From: Psettodes erumei
Lineage: Eukaryota; Chordata; Actinopteri; Pleuronectiformes; Psettodidae
Reading direction: 5' to 3'
Length of the DNA stretch: 64,000 bases
NCBI GenBank assembly: GCA_016785225.1
Contig: JAFBJZ010000620.1
Span: 124,001-188,000, forward strand
The notes under the pieces are model-generated. The model had not been told where the DNA came from. It made no database searches and saw nothing but the letters and a program-made list of their open reading frames with translations. Made by a program: the position numbers and the translations under genes. This document shows positions 1 through 12,644 of this stretch, piece by piece (the first letter of the stretch is position 1; each line of letters starts with the position of its first letter).

Positions 1-1424
1 CCAGGAAGAGGCCCAGAGCAGGGAGGACGCGTGGAAAGGAAGGTGAAGAAGAAGAAACTCCACTGCGGTCCAGCCGCCGGTGAAAGCCTGAAGAGGGAGG
101 TTTACTGTGGGTTGGATGGGAGGAGATGGGCTGTCACGCACCGTGTTATTAATTTGTTCCTGAGGTAACTGGTCGTGCTGCCTTCGTGGCTGCGAGCACG
201 CGGTTGTGTGTTTTGTGCTTTTGCCAACGTGAATGACAAAGTTAATAATAAAGAAGCGAAAGCGGCCGGAGAGAAAGAGGACAGTGTGCGGAGGTTGTGT
301 GTGCAGCTGAGGTTTTACACCAACACTCGGCGTGTGTTTGATTGTTATCTCTCTCACACAGTCCATTGTGTTAACTGCACCGCATTCATCTGCAATTGTC
401 AGTCAAGAAGTGGTTTGGCTTTGTCTGCCTCTCTGCCGGCGTGCGGTCACTTCACTGTCATCCAAAGTGAAGCTACAACAATGCTGTGCCTTCTTAGAAC
501 CATCTAAAATAAGAGAATTTCATGCGTTTGTTTTTAATTTTCTTAATTTTCTGGTGATCTCATGTCACAGTTGTCACTCCAGAGTCTAGACAACAGTTGT
601 GACCACCCAGGAGCTGAGTGATCCATAATAGATGACTAAGTTTCTGCGGATGCCTCACGGTCTCACTGTCTGGTTTACATATTTTTCTTCTTCTTTGTTT
701 TACGTTGGCTTTGCAGATGATTCCTGCACCCTGACTGCAGTGGACACATACACGGCTGTTTCTCCAGCTCTCGCTGGTTTGATCCGAGGCAAATTTTCCT
801 CGACAGGCACCGGAAGTGTTTCGCAACATTTGTGAGAACGGCGCATTTGAGCGTCTTGAGTTGCTGAGCTATGAACCGTGTTCGTCAAACCGTGGACGTC
901 AAACCAAGAAGATGTCTCACCACTGCCACCAGTGCAGCTAAGTGTGACGATACACGTTTATAAACGGACCTCAAGATGTATACACTCCAAAAATGCTAGC
1001 CAGAGAAAATGGACTCGATTCCTCATTTGGACATCGGTTACCGAGGCGACAGCTGAAGCTTCGGTGCTTTGACACATCTGTATCAGCCCTGAACATGACT
1101 GTGAACGCACCATCCTTAGGATTACTTTGGAAAATGAGAGTGTCTTGGCATCTGGTAAGCATTCAGACCTGTGGACTTCCTGGATCTTTATTTATACCTT
1201 TTCTTTTTCACATCAGGCCTGAAACGTCACATTGAAACGGCACAGAAGCGAAAGGTCACGACCTCTCATGGCATCTCAGGGCGTGTCTGCACCCAAATGA
1301 TCTGTTTCGGCTGGTGAAGTTTGATTGATTTGCACTGGATCGGATTCAGCTCTGAGGCGTTTTGTTTGTGTGTGTTTTCTGGATGAATGTATGTCATGAC
1401 ATCAACGCACATGGCTTGCTCGTG

Positions 1425-1447
1425 CACACACACACACACACACACAC
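1425..1447. repeat. (CA)n microsatellite
   Basis: Uninterrupted CA dinucleotide run in non-coding DNA upstream of vasorin. Confidence 0.9.
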
Positions 1448-4023
1448 GAGTTAAGAGCTCAGGGTTTTAGAAAGATTGAAGTCGTTAAACTGATTTTACC
1501 GTTCTGATTTTCAGGCATGAGGTAACAGGATATTTCACTGTGGGGAGTTGAGGTAAGGTTTGTACCACTAACTCATGCTCCCCCCTCACCTTATTTTGTT
1601 TCCCCACTAAAATGAAGTAATGTCCCTGTAGACCGAGTTATGAGCCACGCTTCTTCGGGTTAATGCAGTCAGCACTCTTGACTCCGCTCCTCCCTCTGTC
1701 ATTGCTCCTGCAGTCTCCTGATTAATGTTGATCCTTTAAACTGTTGCAAATTATTCTCTTCCTGAACCATGAGTGCACACACTTTTATTTTGGCTGCATC
1801 ACCGCGTCCTGTCGTGCAGCGTGGTTGTTTTTGTCGACAGTATTTCCTTGTGACTTCTTTAATCTTTCATTTAAAATGCTGGCATGGGGTGCAAATAAAT
1901 AAAGAAAACCAACCATGGCAAGATTGAACCGCGGCAGCTGCTGCTGCTTCCCTTTGATATCTCAGCCCCGACAGGTATGAGGAGGAAAAGCAATATGGAG
2001 TGATGACAAAGAACAACATTTCATGTTGTGCTGCTGCAGATCTGCCACACTGATTAAATATTTTGGATATGGGCTGGGACGCCCTGGACAAGTGTTGAGA
2101 GAGGAGAAACTTTAAAGTCAAGAGAAGACTTGTGCAGCTTTCAGAGCGAGATAATTCTCAAAATGAAGGAGGCCGGTTAATTACAACTTGGGTTGCATCC
2201 CTTGTAGCTCTTGTCATCGTCAGTACCAGTTACAATAATATGTTCAGGTAAAATATTAATTTCAGTACAAGTGGCTACTAGGCCAAGCATAGGGTCCTAA
2301 CATAGTACTTAATAGATGTTTGCAAGTTTGTTTGGGATTTAATTTTCAGTTTCTCTTCCACGGCGCTTTGATTAAAACCCGTCTGACTGCGTCTGTCACC
2401 TTGGTGAGTGCAGCTGTAACCGACGAAGCGGTGGCCGAGACTGTAAAAGCAAGATCAGCATCGTAACAGAGCAGATTCATCCTTTCAACTTTTCCTGAGT
2501 AACGGTTAGGGAGACCAGGATTTTGTCAGCACTGTCATATCTGGCTTTTGTCATCGTCTTTACGTTTTTGTGGAGTGAGGCTTTGTTTATAGCAGACTGT
2601 GGATGAATGGAGGCAGCCGTCAGCTACCAGCTATTAAGACACCAAATTTCTCTCCCTCTCTCTCTACCGCTCACATTCACTGTCTATTAGTCTCCTTCTC
2701 TGTTTTCGCTCTCTCTCTACCTTCCTCTTATCACAAGGGGGGGAGGCAAAGGTTTATGTGGGCCTTTCATTCTGTCTCACAGTGAGAGATGGCTGCACTG
2801 TATTGTGGGTAACAGAATCCAGCTGTGCTGTAGACTGTGTTTGTGTGTGTCTGCTGGTGTGAACTTGTGCAGGAATGTGTGTGTGTGTGTGGGGGGGGGT
2901 ATGCACACTGTCGACCTGTTTCACGTCATTTCGACGGCGACGTCTCTCTTTCATCGCGCGGCATCGTCTGCACTCGTACTAATCGCCGATGGAAACGCTG
3001 TGTGCCCCAAAGTCTTACCAGCGGAGCGCTCGCTGTCACATTTAATTAGGAATTTACAAACGCGCTGATGAGAACTAAACTCTGGGTTGTGCGATTGCAG
3101 CGTAATGCAGGAAAGATGTGTTGACCGCAGAGGTCAATGCGGCAGACGGCAGATTCTTGGCTTTACGGCGCGTGCACCCGGTCAATATCAAACAGCAGGA
3201 CGTTAAAACAGCCACAGACAGATCGAGCTGTAAGCGTTTGGTTATTCACTCGTTTTCCTCCCACTTACCCCGCCATTCCTTTGGAAAAGCAGGAGGAGGT
3301 GTACATGAAGCAGCTGTGGTCAATGAGGAGAGCAGGTCGGCTCTCCTTCAAGGTCTTTTAAAAAAAATCTGGTGTTTGGGACACAATATCTGGGTTCTGG
3401 GTCGAATAGATTTCTGGAAGGTCGAGACAGTCAGCAGCGATAAACCAGATTGAAGCAGCTGATGTTTTTATGGGTTTCAAAGGTGACTGTAAAATACACC
3501 AATATGTCAGACACCAAAATGAGGAACAATACAACCAAAAGCTAAAAACCGCTACGATGACGAAATCAAGTCCAGAAAATAAAACCTCCACCATGCATGT
3601 AAAATGGTGGATATGGTAAATTATGAAATACTGAAAATTAAAATGAATTTAAAGGAAGAAATGAAGGATTTAGTTTTTGAGAGAGACATAAAATGTAAAT
3701 GGGAGCAAACCATACATGTCATAAAATACTTCCTCAAGAAATCTGAATTGTAGAGAAAGAGATATGAAAATAAAAAAATAGTTACACTTCACTGTGATGA
3801 CGACAAATCAGCTCTGCCAAAACATAAGAAGATGCTAAAAGAGAAACTGTCTGTCTTTTGAGCCCCACCCCTCCCACCCACGGGGAGGTCAGAGGTCAGG
3901 TGCAGCTACAAAGCAGCAGCTCTGAAGTGTGAAGGGATTCAGTTTCTAAAACTTGATCGGGGCGGATGCTTGCTGTCATCCTCTGTGGTTTAAGGTGTTT
4001 TCTAACTTGCCACCCAGCTGCAC

Positions 4024-4024
<1 letters not shown>

Positions 4025-4054
<30 letters not shown>
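4025..4054. repeat. (CAG)10 trinucleotide repeat
   Basis: Ten perfect CAG units. The repeat reads as polyglutamine or polycysteine in short open frames, but none of these has any other sign of coding, so I treat it as a non-coding microsatellite. Confidence 0.9.
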
Positions 4055-4055
<1 letters not shown>

Positions 4056-6355
4056 GCTTCCCTGAATTAAACCTGCTGAGAGGCTGTAAATGACACGTCC
4101 CGTCAGGAGGGTTTACCTCCGGTGCATGTCCCGACACAGCAAAGCCACAAGACCACATACATACTGTTTGTTTGGGATTTGAAACAGCAGACGCAAGTTG
4201 TATAAAAGGATGTACACTAAACGGACCGTTGCGTTCACTTTAATTTTGACGTGCAAAGATTTGTCGAGAGAAAAGCCTTCCTATGTGCCTGTTCTGAAAC
4301 ACAATTATTCTTTCATCCATATTCCATTCATTCCTCTCCTCCCCTGTAATCTAATTATTCCCTCAGCCAGTGTGCCAGCAGCAGCAGCACCCTTAGAGGA
4401 ATGACGAGCAGCTCTTATTATAACCCTGTTACTGTTCTATAAGCAGCAAGCGAGCGCACACAAACACAAAGAAGGATCCGGATTCCCGAGCAGAGCCTTC
4501 AGGCCGAGACGCGCACCTTAAACAAAAGCAGACGCACGCCGTGTCGTCGCCGCGATGCCTCGTCATCTCTGGAGTCTGGTGTCGGACAGTTTCATTGTGT
4601 GCAACGGCGTTTGCATAGTGAGAATAATACGGATGATAACAGGTCTTTTGTTTTCTGGCTGTTGTGTCAGAGTCGCTCGGTGACTTTAGCAACAAGAGGC
4701 CAGACAGTTCTTTACCTCATCTCCACTCCTCTTAGAGTGGGGAAAAAAACCACCTCGGGCAGCTTCTTGTTCACATTCAATTCAGTTGCATCTTGTTATG
4801 AATCGTAGTAGGACATGAGTCACAAAGTATCTGGCCGCATGTATTGCTACTCCCTTTGGATGTTTAACCTTCACCGTGCAGAGTCTCTGTTCTCGTCTTA
4901 AAACCTGATCTTATGAATCTGTTTCTAAGAGTAACGGTGCAGTGAAACTTTGGATCAGTGCAAGTTGTGCACGTTAACAGATTTTCCCGCCATTTTCCGA
5001 GTTTTGGCCGTGGCAGAGAGAGAGAGAAACTGTATCAACAAGACTCAAAGACAAACAAGGTTGTAATTGGAAACTGATTTGTCAAACTGAAGAGCCTGTC
5101 AAAGAGCAGACATCGCCTTGTGGTTTCCAACAAGATGGGGCAGAGGTTTATTCCACACATTTGTCAGTGTGTTGTGGTGACTTTCCATTAAACTCAGAAA
5201 AGAGTTAGGAACAAAGTGGGAATGCTCATTCACAGAACGGCCCAATAAAGCACGGCACATTGTTTAAGTTGTGTGAGTAGCAGGTTAGAGGTTGGATTTT
5301 TCTTCCACAGTCACTTTTCCATTTCCATCTTTTCATTTTCTCTCCTAATAATGATAGAAGTTGAGGGAATATTGCAAACTCCTGCCACACTGACAAGCCC
5401 CTCCCTTGGTCACTGCACACTATGGGGGGTTGCAGGAGGCGTGGGGCCGGAGGTGCGCTCCTGACTTTAATAAAACATCTTAGGTTTCTCCTCAGCTTCC
5501 ACCTCAGGAGTCTTGGAAAGGGCAGGAGTGCAAGAGTTTGCTGACACAAGCCAGAGGTCAGAGGAAAGAAGGGGGAGGACGAAGGGGCGACTCAGAGATG
5601 TGTACTGCATTTTATGAGAGGGTGTTAGGAAAATACTGGTGACAGACAAAACTTGGAACTATGCACATATGCCGTCTCTCGCAGGCACATATCTATACCC
5701 CCGAAACTGCTGCCTCCAGTCCCCTAATTTCAAACAGCCCTTTGTTTGGCATGTGATTGCGTGTTCCTGTTTGCGTGTGTGTTACGTGTGTGCCTTCACA
5801 CTCGCAGCATATTTGCCCTGGGTATGTTTGTATGTTGTAGTTGTGTGGCTGCAGACTGGGTTTCACGGACTAAGGACTGTGTCATAAACACAAGGAAGCG
5901 CCTGAATAGGTTTCTCACTCACACCAGGAGGGGTCACCCTGGGTGGGCCGAGCTGACCTGTCGCCTTAGCATGTGGGTTCTGATCCCCAGGGTGTCTGCT
6001 CATTAAAGATATAAAACATAAAACTCGCTCTGATGGAGCAGTCACTGTGTTTATGTATATATGTGTATATATTTTTATGCCCATCTGAATGTGGAAGCTT
6101 ATGTTTATTGATTGGACTAAAGCGTGGTTGGATCCGTTTCCACATGCGTTTGTTGGTATTCATTAATGAGCAAATTGAATTAGGATTTAGGAATTAGATT
6201 GAGAAAAAAAGACCTACTAAATATCTTTAAAATATTCCCCCAGTCATGGCATCTATTTACTATTTTATGTCTCAATTTGTTTCATACTTTAAATCTCATT
6301 CACTTTTTATCATGACCATCGATTGTATATGTGACTGGTGACTAACGGTGAACAT

Positions 6356-6380
6356 TTTCTCTCTCTCTCTTGTCTTCCAG
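6356..6380 (+). promoter_or_regulatory. vasn: Splice acceptor in front of the vasorin coding exon
   Basis: A CT-rich tract runs into TTGTCTTCCAG, with the AG at 6379-6380, followed by about 21 bases of 5' UTR and then ATG at 6402. This decides the start codon. The in-frame ATG at 6348 lies in the intron, and its first 18 codons read through the polypyrimidine tract. The ATG at 6402 has a good Kozak context (CATCACCATG) and opens directly into a signal peptide. Mammalian VASN has the same plan of an untranslated first exon and a single coding exon. Confidence 0.85.
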
Positions 6381-6401
6381 TGTTTCGGGCCTGACATCAC
6401 C

Positions 6402-8534
6402 ATGATACCTTACTTCCTGCTCTTGTTCCTCTCATCTGGTCTGGTGTTGTCCTCCGACTGCCCCGCAGGCTGTAGCTGCCAGGTCCAAGACTCCATATTC
6501 TGCATTAATCGACAGTCTAGCACTGTGCCCCGTGTATCCACCGCCACCCGAGAACTCTACATCTTCCAGAATGGCATCAGCACTTTGTCCCAGGATGATT
6601 TCAAAGGCCTGGTGAAGTTGGAGATGCTAGACATGAGCCAGAACGAGCTGGCAGAGATTCCAGATGGTGTGTTTGAGATGCTGTCAAAGCTGAAGAATTT
6701 GGACCTGTCCTCTAACCACATTACTCACATTTCCAAAGACAGTTTTTCTGGGTTGGTCCAGCTGGAGAGGTTGTATCTTCATGGAAACCGCATTGAAAGT
6801 ATCCATAAGGATGCTTTTGAAGGTTTAGAGATGCTACTGGAACTCAAGCTCCATGAGAACCAGCTCACATCTCTGCCATCCCTTCATTTCCCAAGGCTTC
6901 TGCTTCTAGACCTCAGTCACAATAACATCCCAACCCTGGGACCCTCAGACCTTCAGACTCCCCACCTGGAAGCCCTTAAGTTGGCCGCTCTGGGGCTTAC
7001 CTCTGTGAATGAGGATCTCATAGCCTCCCTGGGGAACCTCCATGAGCTCGACATCTCCATAAACCAGTTAATGGAGGTGCCACATGCACTAAAACAAGAC
7101 TCCCTCAAGGGACTGATAAAGCTCAGCCTGGCAGCCAACCCATTTGGTGAACTAAGGATGGAGGATTTCCAGAAGCTGTCTGGACTTCAAGAACTGGATC
7201 TCAGTGGACTTAATCTCCAGGGTTTTCCTCAGAACTTCTTCCATATCTTCCCTAGGTTGATGCAACTGACAGCAGCTGAGAATCCATTCAACTGTTTGTG
7301 TCCATTAGCTTGGTTCCCTGCATGGCTAAAAGAGAAGGGTGTGAATCTTGGGAGGCCTGAGGAAACCAGGTGTCACTTCCCTCTAGTTAATGCTGGAAAG
7401 ATGCTTTCATCGCTGGAGCACAAAGATTTTGGATGTCCACCAACCACAACAGTGCTGTTTGGCTCCCCCATTGGAAGTACTCCTGCTTCCCAGATACCCA
7501 CTACATCTCCCGAAACCACTCATACCAATGCTATACCCCCTCCTCCACCACCACCACCCAGTGAGGAAACTGTCTCCTCAAAAACAGACAACTACCCCCT
7601 TCCACCAGAGCCTCCAGTCTCCCCTAGCTCAACCAGTGGAGAATATGTGGAGCACATCTGTCCACCAAACATCTGCCTCAATGGGGGTACTTGTAATTTT
7701 GATCCCCTGGGTCAACTCAGTTGTCTGTGTCCTGCAGGAACCTTTGGCCTCTACTGTGAAAATGTGGATGAAGTTCCTGAACCAACAAAACCTTCAGCAA
7801 CAGAAGTTTCGGTAGTTGCCCCTGTAATACCTGCCGACTTTGATGCCATCAGCTCAAGGCAGGTGACCTCCACCTCTATCCTTCTTGATCTGCACCGATT
7901 CATCAAGACACGGCCGCACATCCGTGGCATCAGGTTGACATACCGTAACCTATCAGGGCCTGACCGCCGCCCCATGATCCTGAGTGTACCGGCGTCCTAC
8001 CCTGAGTACACTTTGCGTGGTTTGATACCCAACTGTACCTACTCAGTATGTGCCAGTCCCCTGGGTGAGAGAGTCAACTCTAAGGCCAACAGCTCTTTAG
8101 AAGCAGGTTCATGCACAGAGGCTCGCACTGAAGGGGTTGCACTGACATCTTCAGAGCCCAGGGTGAAGACACCGAATCAGGTAACATATACTATAATTCC
8201 TGCCCTGGCTGCCCTGGCACTGGTGCTGGGGTTGGCCCTGGTGGCCGGGACAATCATTTGTCTGCGGAAGAGGAGGCAGGCAAAGGCAGGAATGGAACTG
8301 GAGCTGGGCCCAGCTGATCCTGATCCCATGGAACTGGAGGGAATCAAGGCCTGCCTGGAGAATGGGGGAAATGGTACACTACACCACAAACAGCCTGAGA
8401 TTGACCGCTGTCATACTCCGCAGCCACCGCCAGCCTCACAACAAAATGGGAGCATGGACTATGAGGTACCCTTAATGCAAGGGCACTGCCCATCAAATAA
8501 CAATGTAGCGTCACAAAAGCCATCTTATTTCTAA
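6402..8534 (+). CDS. vasn: Vasorin, type I membrane LRR/EGF/FN3 protein (TGF-beta trap)
   Basis: Complete 710-residue protein encoded in one exon; human vasorin is about 670 residues. Order of domains: signal peptide about 1-17 (MIPYFLLLFLSSG...); LRRNT cap with Cys20, 24, 26 and 34; about ten leucine-rich repeats (about 50-293); LRRCT cap about 294-346 (NPFNCLCPLAW...); a Thr/Pro-rich linker with a run of eight prolines (codons near 7540-7560); an EGF-like module with six cysteines at 420, 425, 431, 441, 443 and 452; a fibronectin type III domain about 477-565 with NLS, NCT and NSS glycosylation sequons nearby; one transmembrane helix about 598-621 followed by the RKRR stop-transfer motif; and a cytoplasmic tail of about 89 residues. 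In mammals vasorin binds TGF-beta at the cell surface or as a shed ectodomain and dampens its signalling, notably in vascular smooth muscle. The domain order identifies the gene; whether it is the teleost a or b copy is not resolvable here. The frame is intact. Confidence 0.96.
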   Translation: MIPYFLLLFLSSGLVLSSDCPAGCSCQVQDSIFCINRQSSTVPRVSTATRELYIFQNGISTLSQDDFKGLVKLEMLDMSQNELAEIPDGVFEMLSKLKNLDLSSNHITHISKDSFSGLVQLERLYLHGNRIESIHKDAFEGLEMLLELKLHENQLTSLPSLHFPRLLLLDLSHNNIPTLGPSDLQTPHLEALKLAALGLTSVNEDLIASLGNLHELDISINQLMEVPHALKQDSLKGLIKLSLAANPFGELRMEDFQKLSGLQELDLSGLNLQGFPQNFFHIFPRLMQLTAAENPFNCLCPLAWFPAWLKEKGVNLGRPEETRCHFPLVNAGKMLSSLEHKDFGCPPTTTVLFGSPIGSTPASQIPTTSPETTHTNAIPPPPPPPPSEETVSSKTDNYPLPPEPPVSPSSTSGEYVEHICPPNICLNGGTCNFDPLGQLSCLCPAGTFGLYCENVDEVPEPTKPSATEVSVVAPVIPADFDAISSRQVTSTSILLDLHRFIKTRPHIRGIRLTYRNLSGPDRRPMILSVPASYPEYTLRGLIPNCTYSVCASPLGERVNSKANSSLEAGSCTEARTEGVALTSSEPRVKTPNQVTYTIIPALAALALVLGLALVAGTIICLRKRRQAKAGMELELGPADPDPMELEGIKACLENGGNGTLHHKQPEIDRCHTPQPPPASQQNGSMDYEVPLMQGHCPSNNNVASQKPSYF

Positions 8535-9795
8535 GATACAACATACACTTGGAAAGATTTTGGATAGAATGGGCTTGCCCATCGGGACTTGTGAGATCCT
8601 GCTACGGCTCACTTGGTGGTTAAAGATCTAATTTTCATTCCAATGTCACATATCCACAAATTGAAAAGTGGCACTTACATATTTGGATTAAATGATAACA
8701 CTAGAGAAAAGATAATCTATTTTCATGACACTCCAAAATGTATTTAAGATTACGTAGCATATTGGAAATGAGCTACACCACTGTGGGACATAAACAGGAT
8801 GTGGTCACCTAAACAAGTTTGATGGGGGCGAGACCTAACCAAGTTTTTTAACTAAGTGCAATCGACTAGAGGGGTCCTAGTAGCAGAGTGAAAACGGAAG
8901 TGCCTTTTTGCATTGACACAACTGTAATCGGGGGCTCATTTTTAACATTTCTTCGTTTATATGAAAGAAACTGTGGATGAGCTGCAATCTTGTTGCTGGA
9001 TACAGTAAGGAGAAAAGTGCCTCTGTGTTTGGGCAACAGAAGTTGAGGAAATGACAGTGGTTTTAATGAAAATAGGGATGCAGATGTCGACTTGCCCGGA
9101 CCACACGTCCTGGTACAAAATGCGGGTTTTTGACCGACTCCAACTGCTCCGTGGGAATTATAAAAAGAACTTGCACTGAAAAGAAATATTCCTTTTCCTC
9201 TGTGGTGTCCCTGTCACGAACTGCCACAAGACTGATGGTCACATAAGGAAATGCAATAACAAGAAAAAACTTACTTCATAACACTTTACAAAGCTAGTAG
9301 TAGGTAAATGACCATAAAAGCTGCCTTAACTTGATACTTCGCTGTTGACATGATCTGATCTGAAACAAAACATGTCAAGTTTCTTCACGTGTGGATTTGG
9401 ATTTTTCTGAGACAACAGATCTTCATAAAAATCTTTCCACACATCCCAAAACTTCTGGCTCTGTGGGACATGGATTTGCTGTGAAAGATAAATGGACTGA
9501 ATGAAGAGCCATTACGAATGGATGTTGCCTGCATTGTTCTACGCTGTGAGGAGAAGGCTGTATTGTCTTATTGTCTAGCTGATATCATGATATTCTGTTT
9601 TTTTAATTGTGTTTTTTTATGCTGTTGATGTCCATTCAGTATTGCTGTTGTTGTCCTTTGAAAAATGATTAATGTTTCCCCTTGTAAATGTTTTCTTAAA
9701 TCATGGATTTTTTTTTTAGGTTACATGTAGTTAAATCTTTTCTGAGCTCCTTTCAGTGAGTGTAGAAATAAATTCTGGTTTAAGTTATTGACAGC
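8535..9795 (+). other. vasn: Vasorin 3' UTR
   Basis: About 1.25 kb after the TAA-ended reading frame, AT-rich with T-runs near 9600-9715. It ends near a canonical AATAAA. The cleavage point is inferred to lie 10-30 bases beyond the signal, not observed. No other gene is visible in this stretch. Confidence 0.7.
9767..9772 (+). terminator. vasn: Vasorin polyadenylation signal AATAAA
   Basis: Perfect AATAAA about 1.23 kb after the vasorin stop codon, followed by a T/GT-rich stretch (TTCTGGTTTAAGTTATTG), as expected of a downstream element. Confidence 0.7.
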
Positions 9796-10226
9796 AACAC
9801 TAAGAGCAACCAGCAATAATCAAAAACTGAAATAGTTTTTTTTTTTTTTTAAAAGGATTAAGTTAAAACTCTGTTATTTTTAGTGCCGACAGAATGCTGT
9901 TTCACTAAGACACAAATATATCTGAGCAGCACGCCAAATGAAACAACAGAGTCAGACACTTTTTTTTCTGCCAGGTCTGCCAATACTTCATAAGGATATG
10001 GTTAAGACAAGCCTCAGACTGTGCTTGACTGCCAAAACTCCCAAAACTGTGTTCAGAGGCCTTTTGCCCACTCCTATAAAGCAGCACACGCGTGCCGAGA
10101 AAACAAAACAAGTTCAAAGAGGTTCAAGGCCATTTGCTGTGAGTGTCAGTTAGTTTCAGGCATTCGTTGTTTCCTGTCTCCGCTGCCGACAGTATCATTT
10201 CTGAGATACGGTCTAAACAGTGTTCC

Positions 10227-10518
10227 ACCCATCCATCACCTCTGTAGCTATATACCACTTATCCTAGCTGGAGCCATTCGTAGCTGATGTTGGGCGAGAG
10301 GCGAGGTCACATCCTGGACAAGTCACCAATTGATCACAGGACTGACGTATACAGACAAAACAATCACGTGCGCTCACGTCCACACCTACGGGCAATTTCG
10401 AGACACCAGTTAACCGAACCTGCGTGTTGTTGGACTGCGGGAGGAAGCCGAGCACCTGGAGGAAACATGCAAACTGCACAGAGAGTCCATGGCCAGCTCT
10501 ATAACCAGTCCACCACCA
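10227..10518 (+). repeat. Dispersed teleost repeat (GGGCAATTT / GGACTGCGGGAGGAAGCC family)
   Basis: Begins near CCATCCATCACC..TATACCACTTATCC and runs through TTGGGCGAGAGGCGAGGT, ACACCTACGGGCAATTT, TTGGACTGCGGGAGGAAGCC and ACATGCAAACTGCACA, ending near CCACCACCATG. I recognise this order of phrases as a very common interspersed repeat of fish genomes. I do not assign it to a named family, and the copy is diverged, with a shortened 3' end. Confidence 0.8.
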
Positions 10519-11018
10519 TGTAGCTTTAGGTTCTCTTCCCTCCACTTTTACCATCTAACAATGATTATTGGCTTGAGTGTTTGTTTACTGCCAACCAGAC
10601 TGAAATGCACCAGTCTCAAGGTATTTATTCTCTTTTTCCCGTCTGGGCCTGGGAACGTCACAAGCTCTGAATGTTACTTTTCTTTTTTTATAGACATATC
10701 TTTTTCTTGGAGAAAAAAAATCATGAAAAAGAATCTTAAACTACAAAGTACAACAGGTTTGCCTTAGCGACGCTGGTGCAGACCTTCACTGAGATCTTGT
10801 AGTATCATATTACATGCTGATGTGTATTTCAGGAACAAAAGGGCCTTTATTTTGTCTCATAAGACATTGAACTGTATCACGTTACAAAGTAAAAATGAAG
10901 AAACATGAAATGTAAGGTTGTCAATTTAGTCGGGTTAAAAGAAAAGACCATTCTTGGTGCTTGGTTATCTGAATGCTGAAAGCTTAGATGACTGGGTGTT
11001 AACAGCGTGTTTGTTCAG

Positions 11019-11042
11019 GTGTGTGTGTGTGTGTGTGTGTGT
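11019..11042. repeat. (GT)n microsatellite
   Basis: Perfect GT dinucleotide run in intergenic DNA. Confidence 0.9.
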
Positions 11043-12603
11043 ATGTCTTTTTTTCTGCTTCCACAACTACACTACATTCTTTATAACTGAGTCCATGCAC
11101 TACACTCCAGCACTGCAACTTTCAATGCTCTGGCTTCGCTACCTTCTTCACTCTGTCAATATTCCAGTGTAAACACAAACCCCCCTCCAACATATCAACT
11201 GGAAGACACTCTTTATTACTTTGGATTGTAAGAGGGGCAGGAAATGTTTGCTTGTTACAGTACCTTCCCTGTTTTTTTAGGGAAACTTTTCTTTCCTTAT
11301 TGTTTCATGTTTGTCAGTTGTTTATCCTCTTCTTTTTTGCCAGAAAAGCAACGCTGAGTAAAAGAACAGTATTAAAATGCCTTAATGAAAATACACCTGT
11401 GTGGTTTCGTGTTTCAGAGATGTCACATATGTTTTATTTTTTTTTAAATTGGTGTAGTAACGTACACGTCAACATTCTCAGTAGCGAGGGCCTCGGCGGT
11501 TTTGTCGGCTGTGAGCACGCTCTGAATGAGCAGGGGTGTTTTAAAAGGGCAACACGGAGGAAAAAAACAACAACTGAGTAAGGATTTCCAGTCACAACAG
11601 AGGTCTGCACACAGCCTGTATCTCTCAATACCTCATTACACTCATACGCCCTAACCTCAACCGCAACATGATTACGTTGCGTTGGTGTGTGGATGGAGGT
11701 CATTTTCTGCAGTTTCCACTAATACCCAAGAACAGATGCCAGTGGAAAAGATGTACTAAATAACACCCAGTTTCCAGATCACCGAGATTCTGATTCACTC
11801 TGCTGCTTTCGCCAGTGGCAGATTTGTTGCCAGCTCTGCTTTTGCTTTGCCATTTTAACCCACAGTTAACTGCACAGTGAAGCAGAAGTCCAAACTCACA
11901 GAGTCCAGGATTCAAGAGGCCACTTGTGAGATTATCCAGTTCTGACCGTATCGCCTCTGAACATGTGGTAAAGTATTTCTTACTGTTGGATTAATGATTC
12001 AGATATAAACAGTCCCGGTTCAGGACTGTGTCACTAATCGGACTCTGCGGCCGACCAACAGTGACTTCACTCTTCAGGTATGTCTGCTCTGATGTAAAGA
12101 CACTGGAGCTGAAGTCTGGATGGGGGAGGCTGTTGACTGGCAGGACAAACCTCATTTGTTTCATGGGACATTTAACAGGAAGCAGGAAAATGTGCAGGTG
12201 TCATTCAGATAAACTTCACAGTGTGTTAAAAAAGAAGTGGCACGCCTTGGAGAGCTGGAGGACCAAGAGTAGCTCCCGTGGCTCTGAGGGCGTTTTTTTT
12301 TTTTTTTTAAAGACGATCATCCTGAATTCCACAGAAAATTACTGGGGGTTGGGGGTGGGGGTAAACATTTTTGTTTGGTTGTTTTCGTGCCTCTGCTAAA
12401 AGACAAGAGCAAAAGAGTGTGGCCTCAGATGGCCCACTGTAACTGTGGCAGTGAGGAAAAAAACACGACTTCTTTTTTTAGGATACAGCCAAACAGCGGG
12501 AGAGAGAACACAAACCTAATAAAAAGTCGTAGTAGTGCAGCGTGATATAACAGGAAACATGACATGGAGCCACGAGGAGCGTGTCTGCGACTGCCTGGAA
12601 CCG

Positions 12604-12605
<2 letters not shown>

Positions 12606-12642
<37 letters not shown>
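12606..12642. repeat. (CA)n microsatellite
   Basis: Perfect CA run of about 18 units, one of the longest in the window and likely polymorphic. Confidence 0.92.

Positions 12643-12644
<2 letters not shown>

Larger units (their letters stand above)
1..6355. other. Non-coding DNA upstream of vasorin (5' flank and/or first intron)
   Basis: I see no convincing protein-coding exon here. The open frames are short, overlapping and compositionally random, and none shows a recognisable domain. Because vasorin's coding exon opens with a splice acceptor at 6380, at least one untranslated first exon must lie upstream, either here or beyond the window. Possible donors are the GTAACT at about 164 and the GTAAGC at about 1156; neither can be confirmed by eye. 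The region also holds a (CA)n at 1425, a (CAG)10 at 4025 and a G-run at about 2890. Confidence 0.6.
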
